Shown piece after piece: positions 10,741 through 15,422 of a stretch of 15,422 bases of DNA. The notes beneath the pieces are model-generated. The model was not told where the DNA came from and made no database searches. It saw only the letters and a list, made by a program, of their open reading frames with translations. Both the position numbers and the translations under genes were made by a program. The stretch is from JANNGZ01 sp031404155 (GTDB lineage: Bacteria > Pseudomonadota > Gammaproteobacteria > Burkholderiales > Burkholderiaceae_C), in the NCBI GenBank assembly GCA_031404155.1, contig JANNGZ010000314.1:1-15422 (forward strand), written 5' to 3'. Each line of letters begins with the position of its first letter. Positions within the stretch are counted from its first letter, which is position 1.

Positions 10741-11651
10741 CACGCAGGGAACACGCCGGTCGAGAGGTACCGATCCCCTCGGTCGCAGACCACGAACACG
10801 ATCGTCGCGTTTTCCAGGTTGCGCGCCAGTTGCAAGGCCACCCAGCAGGCTCCGGCGGCCGAGATGCCGGCGAACAGACCTTCGTCGCGGGCGAGGCGGC
10901 GCGCCATGTCCTCGGCGTCGGCCTGGCTCACCAGCACCAGTTCGTCGACATGCTTCGGGTCGTAGATCTTGGGCAGGTAGGCCTCGGGCCATTTGCGGAT
11001 GCCCGGGATGCGCGAGCCCTCGGCCGGCTGCGCGCCGACGATGCGCACCGCAGGGTTCCTTTCCTTCAGGTAACGCGACACGCCGGTGATGGTGCCGGTG
11101 GTGCCCATCGCGCTCACGAAGTGGCTGATCTGCCCGCCGGTATCGCTCCAGATCTCGGGCCCGGTGGTTTCGTAATGCACCCGCGGGTTGTCGGCATTGG
11201 CAAACTGGTCGAGCACCAGGCCGCGGCCGTCGTTCTGCATCTGCGTGGCCAGGTCGCGTGCGTACTCCATGCCGCCCGAGCGCGGCGTGAGGATGAGGTC
11301 GGCGCCGAAGGCTTTCATCGTCTGCGCACGTTCGATCGACAGGTCTTCGGGCATCACCAGCACCATGCGGTAACCGCGGATCGCCGCGGCCATGGCCAGC
11401 GCGATGCCGGTATTACCCGAGGTGGCCTCGATCAGCGTGTCGCCCGGTTTGATCTCGCCGCGCTCCTCGGCCCGGCGGATCATGCTGATCGCCGGCCGGT
11501 CCTTCACCGAACCGGCCGGGTTGTTGCCTTCGAGCTTGCCGAGGATGACGTTGCCGCGTTGCTCATTGTCGTTGCCAGGCAGGCGCTGAAGGCGGACCAG
11601 CGGGGTGCCGCCGATCACGTCTTCCAGGGTCATGTAGTTGGGCTTGGGCAT
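10740..11651 (-). CDS. cysM: Cysteine synthase B (O-acetylserine sulfhydrylase)
   Basis: PLP-dependent enzyme making cysteine from O-acetylserine and sulfide, or thiosulfate in the CysM isoform. From ATG 11651 the protein has 303 aa. Landmarks are IGGTPLVRLQRL near the N-terminus and NNPAGSVKDRPA with the Schiff-base Lys50. The phosphate/substrate loop EATSGNTGIALAM and the conserved GTTGTITGVSRYLKE and PAEGSRIPGI follow. CysM rather than CysK is favoured by short length, the GNNPAGSVKDRPA form and the TLEDVIGGTPLV start. ATG 11651 (MPKPNYMTLEDV) is preferred; ATG 11633 is also possible. The open frame begins at a TTG further upstream, judged too long. It is first of a three-gene minus-strand set with the NUDIX gene and tusA, and it is divergent from the tRNA. 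Confidence 0.93.
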   Translation of the reverse strand: MPKPNYMTLEDVIGGTPLVRLQRLPGNDNEQRGNVILGKLEGNNPAGSVKDRPAISMIRRAEERGEIKPGDTLIEATSGNTGIALAMAAAIRGYRMVLVMPEDLSIERAQTMKAFGADLILTPRSGGMEYARDLATQMQNDGRGLVLDQFANADNPRVHYETTGPEIWSDTGGQISHFVSAMGTTGTITGVSRYLKERNPAVRIVGAQPAEGSRIPGIRKWPEAYLPKIYDPKHVDELVLVSQADAEDMARRLARDEGLFAGISAAGACWVALQLARNLENATIVFVVCDRGDRYLSTGVFPA

Positions 11652-11694
11652 GCGCACATTGTGGCAGCGTGGGCTCAAGCCCCCATGGGGTGCA

Positions 11695-11703
11695 TGACAT
11701 AAT
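11695..11703 (+). promoter_or_regulatory. Extended -10 promoter element of tRNA-Leu
   Basis: TGACATAAT fits the extended -10 pattern TGn plus CATAAT, one mismatch from TATAAT. It lies 35 nt before the tRNA 5' end and is followed by a GC-rich discriminator, as is usual for stringently controlled tRNA genes. No good -35 is seen. Confidence 0.5.
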
Positions 11704-11738
11704 CCGCGCCCACGCGACGGCCCCTCATCGCGCCCAAA

Positions 11739-11823
11739 GCCCGGGTGGCGAAATCGGTAGACGCAGGGGACTCAAAATCCCCCGCCGCAAGGCATGCCGG
11801 TTCGATTCCGGCCCCGGGCACCA
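11739..11823 (+). tRNA. tRNA-Leu (anticodon CAA)
   Basis: 85 nt including an encoded CCA. The acceptor stem GCCCGGG pairs with CCCGGGC (11813-11819), with discriminator A. The D-arm contains GGTAGACGCA, typical of tRNA-Leu. The anticodon stem GGGGA/TCCCC encloses the loop CTCAAAA with anticodon CAA at 11773-11775. A class II long variable arm, GCC-GCAA-GGC, is present (11783-11795), and the T-arm GCCGG/CCGGC holds TTCGATT. It decodes UUG. The rhomboid gene starts 29 nt downstream with no terminator between, so the two may share a transcript. Confidence 0.97.
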
Positions 11824-11852
11824 CACCCCTTCAATTCGCGAACCCGCGACGC

Positions 11853-12446
11853 ATGCCGCCACTGCCACCGGTCACCAAACTGTTGATGCTCGCCTGCGTG
11901 GGCATGTTCGCGGCGAGCCTGCTGCTGCCGCCGACCCTGGAGCTGATGCTGGCGCTGTGGCCGCTGCAAAGCGGGCGTTTCTGGCCCTGGCAGGTGGTGA
12001 GCTACGCCTTCCTGCATGGCGACACGCTGCACCTGTTCTTCAACATGCTCGGGCTGTGGATGTTCGGCTCGGAGCTGGAGCGCCTCTGGGGCACGACGCG
12101 CTACATCCAGTTCCTGCTCGCCAGCGTGCTCTCGGCCGCCGCGGTGCAGATACTTTGGACCTCGCTGACCGGCTCTCTGGTGCCCACGGTGGGCGCGTCG
12201 GGCGCGCTGTTCGGGCTGCTGATCGCCTTCGGCATGCTCTTCCCCAACCGGATCATCATGCCGCTGTTCCCACCGATCCCGATGAAGGCGAAGATCTTCG
12301 TTGCCATCTTCGGTGGGCTCGAACTGCTCTTCGGCCTGATGGGCGGCGGCGGCATTGCGCACTTTGCGCACCTCGGCGGCATGCTCGGCGGCTTCTTGAT
12401 GATCCGCTACTGGCGCGGCCAGACGCCGTTCTCGCGCCGGCGCTAG
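11853..12446 (+). CDS. Rhomboid family intramembrane serine protease
   Basis: A 197-aa polytopic inner-membrane protein with about six hydrophobic segments, cleaving transmembrane substrates within the bilayer. Signatures are the loop/TM2 motif HGDTLHLFFNMLGLWMFG (HxxxN type, His60 and Asn64), the catalytic GASGALFG with Ser116, and the C-terminal helix motif HFAHLGGMLGG with catalytic His173. The core six-helix form without an N-terminal cytosolic domain is typical of short bacterial rhomboids. An open frame upstream of ATG 11853 only reads through the tRNA gene and is rejected. No Shine-Dalgarno is obvious. It is followed by hairpin-rich sequence before the next gene. The substrate is unknown. 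Confidence 0.93.
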   Translation: MPPLPPVTKLLMLACVGMFAASLLLPPTLELMLALWPLQSGRFWPWQVVSYAFLHGDTLHLFFNMLGLWMFGSELERLWGTTRYIQFLLASVLSAAAVQILWTSLTGSLVPTVGASGALFGLLIAFGMLFPNRIIMPLFPPIPMKAKIFVAIFGGLELLFGLMGGGGIAHFAHLGGMLGGFLMIRYWRGQTPFSRRR

Positions 12447-12476
12447 ACGCTAAGACATCGGGCCCTTGCAGTCATA

Positions 12477-12519
12477 GGGGGGTGCAGCCCCCAGGATGCG
12501 TGGGTTGGTGCGCTAGCGC
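12477..12519. repeat. Palindromic elements between the rhomboid and PDZ-protein genes
   Basis: GGGGG/CCCCC with loop GTGCAG (12477-12492) and the perfect 10-bp palindrome GCGCTAGCGC (12510-12519) lie in the 133-bp gap. Neither has a T-run. They may end the tRNA-rhomboid transcript or belong to a dispersed intergenic repeat. The latter is a guess. Confidence 0.35.
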
Positions 12520-12567
12520 CTATTCACTGCGCTGGCTTTGGGTCATGCTCCCACTGTCGTTCGCCGT

Positions 12568-12572
12568 GGGAG
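12568..12572 (+). promoter_or_regulatory. Ribosome-binding site (GGGAG) of the trypsin-like/PDZ gene
   Basis: GGGAG with a 7-nt spacer before ATG 12580 selects that start over the TTG at 12538, which would put extra residues before a well-formed signal peptide. Confidence 0.6.
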
Positions 12573-12579
12573 ACCTGCC

Positions 12580-13671
12580 ATGTGTCCACTCGCTGTGCTG
12601 CAACGCGCCCTCGCCGCGCCCTTGCTGGCCCTTGTGATGAGCAGCGCCCCGGCGCTCGCGGCCACAGACACCCCCGCGGCCACAGCGCCTGCCACGAGCA
12701 CAGCCTCGCCGCTCCCGCCCGCCGCCGCGGGCGGCGACATCGAAGCGCTCTCACGCACCCTCTCCCGCGCCAGCGACGCGGTGGTCGGCCTGCGCGCGAT
12801 GGCGGTCGAAGACGCCCGCTCGGCCTCCACCCTGGGCCGCCAGCGCCAGGGCTCTGGCGTGGTGATCGGCCGCGACGGCCTGGTGCTCACCATCGGCTAC
12901 CTGATCCTCGAAGCCGAGCAGGTGCAGTTGATCCTCGACGACGAGCGCATCGTGCCGGCGCGCGTGGTGGCCTACGACGTGGCCACCGGCTTCGGCCTGG
13001 TGCAGGCGCTCACGCCGCTGAAGCTCGAACCAGTGCCGCTGGGCGACGCCTCGCGTGTCTCCACCGAGGAGCCGTTGATGGTCGCCAGCGGCGGCGAAAA
13101 CGGCGCCGTGAGCGTGGCCCGGCTGGTCTCGCGGCGTGCCTTTGCAGGCTACTGGGAGTACCACATCGACGGTGCGCTGTTCACCACGCCGCCGCGCGGC
13201 GACCACAGCGGTGCCGGCCTTTTCAACGGCCGCGGCGAGTTGGTGGGTGTGGGATCGCTCTTCGTTCGCGATGCGCTCGGCCCCGAGGCGCCGCGCCTGC
13301 CGGGCAACATGTTCGTGCCGGTGGACCTGCTCAAGCCGATCATGGAGGAGATGCGCCGCAGCGGCATGTCGGCGGCGAGCCGGCGCGCCTGGATCGGCAT
13401 CAACGCGGTGGAGCAACAAGGCCAGGTGCGCGTGGCACGGGTCAATGAAGACAGCCCCGCCGACGTCGCGGGTATGAAGGCCGGCGACCGCATCCTGCAC
13501 ATCGACAAGGTGGCGGTGAGTTCGCTGGACACGTTGTGGAAATCGCTCTGGGCCGGTGGTGCGCCCGAGCGCGAGGTCACTATCCAGATCGAGCGCAACG
13601 AGCAGAAGCAGACGATTCGGCTACAAACCGTGGACCGGATGAAGACGCTCAAGCGCTCGGAAGGCATCTGA
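12580..13671 (+). CDS. Periplasmic trypsin-like (S1C/DegP-type) PDZ protein, probable pseudoprotease
   Basis: 363 aa. Residues 1-27 form a Sec signal peptide with cleavage after ALA, followed by an Ala/Thr/Pro-rich linker to about residue 50. The trypsin-like domain aligns by eye with DegP. GSGVVIGRDGLVLT matches the strand before the catalytic His, but the His position is Tyr107 (TIGYLI). The DegP motif with catalytic Asp (DPRSDIALIQ) corresponds to DVATGFGLVQ, with Gly137 at the Asp position. Ser210 remains in RGDHSGAGLF. The missing His and Asp argue against normal proteolysis. A PDZ domain covers about 262-350 (VARVNEDSPADVAGMKAGDRILHID). It probably acts as a periplasmic scaffold, sensor or chaperone. 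Its stop codon lies in a hairpin shared with the convergent SDR gene. Confidence 0.85.
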   Translation: MCPLAVLQRALAAPLLALVMSSAPALAATDTPAATAPATSTASPLPPAAAGGDIEALSRTLSRASDAVVGLRAMAVEDARSASTLGRQRQGSGVVIGRDGLVLTIGYLILEAEQVQLILDDERIVPARVVAYDVATGFGLVQALTPLKLEPVPLGDASRVSTEEPLMVASGGENGAVSVARLVSRRAFAGYWEYHIDGALFTTPPRGDHSGAGLFNGRGELVGVGSLFVRDALGPEAPRLPGNMFVPVDLLKPIMEEMRRSGMSAASRRAWIGINAVEQQGQVRVARVNEDSPADVAGMKAGDRILHIDKVAVSSLDTLWKSLWAGGAPEREVTIQIERNEQKQTIRLQTVDRMKTLKRSEGI

Positions 13672-13698
13672 GTGGCGGCGCGAGGCTCGCCTCACTCA
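13669..13698. terminator. Hairpin formed by the two opposing stop codons
   Basis: TGAGTG (13669-13674) pairs with CACTCA (13693-13698), and GCGA-GGC-TCGC lies inside. The TGA ending the plus-strand PDZ gene and the TGA ending the minus-strand SDR gene are the two tips of the palindrome. There is no T-run, but it is a likely shared 3'-end structure. Confidence 0.5.
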
Positions 13699-14658
13699 TG
13701 CGCTGAGGGGCGCCCGGGCCGCTTCGAATGGGCCCGGCGCCGGCCTGAGCCCGCTCTCGGCCGCGGCGTGGCGCAGCGTCACCCGCAGTTCTCGCCGCAG
13801 CCGGGTGTTGACCAGGCGCCGCGATTCGGCGAGGAAGCTCATCTGCAGCGGTGAGAGCAGCGCACGCGCCGCATCGCGGGTCAGCCGAGGCGGCCGCGCC
13901 AGGCCGTGCAGGTCGGCCACGAGGTCGAAGTAGTCGCCCATCTTCAAGTCGCTGCTGTCGCTTACGTGATAGGCCCGCTGCGGTGCACCGCGTCGCAGCG
14001 CGGCGACGCAGGCCCGCGCCAGGTCGTCGGCGTGGATATGGTTGGTCGACACATCGTCCGCGGCCACCAACACCGGCGTGCCGCGGCGCACCCGCTCGCG
14101 CGGGTCGCCGCCGGGGCGGTCGAGCGCGTAGATGCCGGGCACGCGCAGCACGCTCACGCAGGCTCCGCTGGTACGGCCGAACCAGCGCACCCGCGCCTCG
14201 GCGTCCACGCGGCGGCGGGCCCGGTCGGTGGCCGGGTTCAGCGCGCGGGTCTCGTCTACCCACGCGCCCGCGCAGTCGCCATAGACACCGCTGGTGCTGG
14301 CATAAACCAGGCGCTGCACCCGGCCCTTGCGCGCGAGCGCGGCGAGCAGGTTGCGGGTGCGGGTGTCGCGCGCGCCCAGCGCCGGCGGCGGCGCCAGGTG
14401 CAGGACGCGGTCGGCCAGACCCGCCAGCCGTGCCAGTGTGGCGGCGTCGTCGAGGTTGCCGAGCAGCGGTACGGCACCGGCGGCGCGCAGCTCCTCGACC
14501 CTGCCACGCGACGAGGTCAGCGCGAAGACGTGCCACCAAGGCCCGAGCAAGCGCAGCACGCGCAAGCCGACATCGCCGCAGCCGACGATGAGCAGGCTCG
14601 GGCGAGGTGCGCGGTACTGGCGTGAGGTCATCGCGGAAGCGCCATCGGTGCGGGTCAT
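13696..14658 (-). CDS. NAD-dependent epimerase/dehydratase-like protein (atypical SDR, YeeZ-like)
   Basis: 320 aa from ATG 14658; ATG 14631 is an alternative start and the preceding TTG is unlikely. The Rossmann dinucleotide motif GCGDVG is at 26-31. The extended-SDR segment VYASTSGVYGD (118-128) and HIHADDLARA (207-216) are recognisable. The catalytic YxxxK pair is not found where expected: the region following the Ser/Thr loop reads NPATDRARRRVDAE, with no Tyr and Arg in place of Lys. This fits the atypical SDR group (YeeZ-like), which binds a dinucleotide without confirmed oxidoreductase chemistry. The C-terminal part (from about 255) is Arg/Leu-rich and resembles the substrate domain of such proteins. 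The gene converges on the PDZ-protein gene and diverges from the downstream reductase. No substrate can be assigned. Confidence 0.85.
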   Translation of the reverse strand: MTRTDGASAMTSRQYRAPRPSLLIVGCGDVGLRVLRLLGPWWHVFALTSSRGRVEELRAAGAVPLLGNLDDAATLARLAGLADRVLHLAPPPALGARDTRTRNLLAALARKGRVQRLVYASTSGVYGDCAGAWVDETRALNPATDRARRRVDAEARVRWFGRTSGACVSVLRVPGIYALDRPGGDPRERVRRGTPVLVAADDVSTNHIHADDLARACVAALRRGAPQRAYHVSDSSDLKMGDYFDLVADLHGLARPPRLTRDAARALLSPLQMSFLAESRRLVNTRLRRELRVTLRHAAAESGLRPAPGPFEAARAPLSA

Positions 14659-14901
14659 CAAGAACGGTCGGCGGGAGAGTGCAACGGCCAGGCTCGGCGG
14701 ACAGGCTCAGCAATGGGATGCGAGCCTTGCGCGAGGGGCCTCACGCCGGCGCCGTCGGGCCGACGCGGGCACAATGCGGCCGGCCAGTTTACGCAGGCCC
14801 ACACGCAGACTGCCTTGCACCGCCTCGTGCGGCCGCGCGGAAACGCAACACGCCCCACCGAGCCCGCCCATCCCACCCGCCACGCCAGACTCCCCCGCCG
14901 C
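14659..14901. other. Intergenic region between the SDR gene and the reductase gene
   Basis: 243 bp between divergent genes. I see no plausible small gene. GCACAAT near 14769-14775 could be a weak -10 box for the plus-strand reductase; the rest is GC-rich with no clear operator. There is no Shine-Dalgarno directly before ATG 14902. Confidence 0.4.
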
Positions 14902-15422
14902 ATGACCTTCAAGATCACCATCGAGCCCGCCGGCTTGAGCTTCGATGTGGCCCGCGACGAAGCGATCCTGCCCGCCGCCATCCGCGCCGGCGTCGGCCTG
15001 CCCTACGGCTGCCGCGACGGCGCCTGCGGCTCATGCAAGAGCAAGCTGATCGAAGGCCGCGTGATCCACGGCGCGCACCAGCACAAGGCCCTGTCGCTCG
15101 ACGAAGAAGCGCAGGGCTTCATCCTCACCTGCTGCGCCACGCCGCAAACGGACTGCACGGTGCACGCGCGCAGCGTGCCCGGCGCCGGCGAGTTCCCGGT
15201 GCAGAAGATGCCGGCGCGGGTGAGCACGATCGAGAAACCGGCGCCCGACGTGGCCGTTATCAAGCTGCAACTGCCGGCCAACATGCACGTGAAATACCAC
15301 GCCGGCCAGTATGTCGAGTTCATCCTGCGCGACGGCGCGCGGCGCAGCTACTCGATGGCCAATGCGCCGCACACGCAGGCGCAAAACGCCGGCATCGAAC
15401 TGCACCTGCGCCACATGCCCGG
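14902..15422 (+). CDS. [2Fe-2S] ferredoxin/FAD-dependent reductase, CDP-6-deoxy-glucoseen reductase-like (partial)
   Basis: The first 173 codons are present; the gene runs off the window. The N-terminal plant-type ferredoxin domain (about 1-92) has cluster ligands Cys37, Cys42 and Cys45 in YGCRDGACGSC, and Cys77 in LTCCA. A flavodoxin-reductase-like FAD domain begins near residue 100 and shows YHAGQYVEF and the flavin-binding RSYSMANAP. The NAD(P)H-binding domain would follow outside the window. The domain order and the GCRDGACGSCKSKL wording match proteins annotated as CDP-6-deoxy-delta-3,4-glucoseen reductase in Burkholderiales. A phenol-hydroxylase or other oxygenase reductase subunit cannot be excluded from this part alone. 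No partner dehydratase or oxygenase is visible, so the electron acceptor is unknown. The start is chosen because the ferredoxin fold begins there. Confidence 0.85.
   Translation, partial: MTFKITIEPAGLSFDVARDEAILPAAIRAGVGLPYGCRDGACGSCKSKLIEGRVIHGAHQHKALSLDEEAQGFILTCCATPQTDCTVHARSVPGAGEFPVQKMPARVSTIEKPAPDVAVIKLQLPANMHVKYHAGQYVEFILRDGARRSYSMANAPHTQAQNAGIELHLRHMP

Noticed and set aside
11739..11823. tRNA-Leu 3' end as an integration site for a mobile element
   Set aside because: No integrase, direct repeat or composition change follows; the neighbour is an ordinary rhomboid gene.
11745..11852. N-terminal extension of the rhomboid protein
   Set aside because: The extra codons translate the tRNA-Leu gene itself, a common annotation error. 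ATG 11853 fits the family.
12751..13500. 249-codon minus-strand open frame
   Set aside because: It is a shadow of the trypsin-like/PDZ gene, His-rich and without motifs.
13649..14713. 354-codon minus-strand open frame overlapping the SDR gene in another frame
   Set aside because: The SDR frame carries the Rossmann motif; this one is Arg-rich and featureless.

Overview
The window is about 15.4 kb of very GC-rich DNA with densely packed genes in both orientations. Codon choice, TAGAAT-type -10 boxes and the kinds of protein (ValS with a Burkholderiales-like insert, an AscD-like ferredoxin reductase, a family 2 GMP reductase) suggest a betaproteobacterium of the order Burkholderiales, perhaps the Rubrivivax/Methylibium/Ideonella/Leptothrix group. 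The order is an inference from remembered family features, not from a search. I see no phage, insertion sequence, integrase, CRISPR array or toxin-antitoxin pair. This reads as chromosomal core DNA.

Layout. Positions 1-1077 (-) hold the N-terminal 359 codons of a UvrD-type helicase, cut by the window edge. A hairpin-rich spacer follows, then a patatin-like phospholipase (1233-2357, +) and GMP reductase guaC (2532-3509, +) behind an unusually structured leader. Convergent to guaC is a lipoprotein S41 protease (3531-4925, -). valS (5071-8025, +) converges on and overlaps a degenerate 2-hydroxyacid dehydrogenase-like gene (7967-8947, -). galU (9025-9891, +) diverges from that gene. A minus-strand sulfur cluster follows: cysM, a zinc-ribbon NUDIX hydrolase coupled to it by TGATG, and a TusA-like sulfur carrier (11651 down to 9970). 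Divergent from cysM are tRNA-Leu(CAA) (11739-11823) and a rhomboid protease (11853-12446), then a periplasmic trypsin-like/PDZ protein that has lost its catalytic His and Asp (12580-13671). An atypical SDR-family protein lies on the minus strand (13696-14658). The window ends inside a [2Fe-2S]/FAD reductase (14902 onward, +).

How the genes relate. Most are independent housekeeping functions: DNA repair, purine salvage, tRNA charging, UDP-glucose and cysteine synthesis, and envelope proteolysis. The only clear functional cluster is cysM-NUDIX-tusA. Several convergent gene pairs end in a shared hairpin that contains the stop codons.

Most worth a second look: the guaC leader, with a 12-bp closing stem, a branched interior and a competing upstream hairpin; two probable pseudoenzymes (the dehydrogenase-like and trypsin-like proteins); TAGAAT-N6-ATG architecture suggesting leaderless uvrD and tusA mRNAs; and hairpins built from opposing stop codons. 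No obviously new multigene system is visible.
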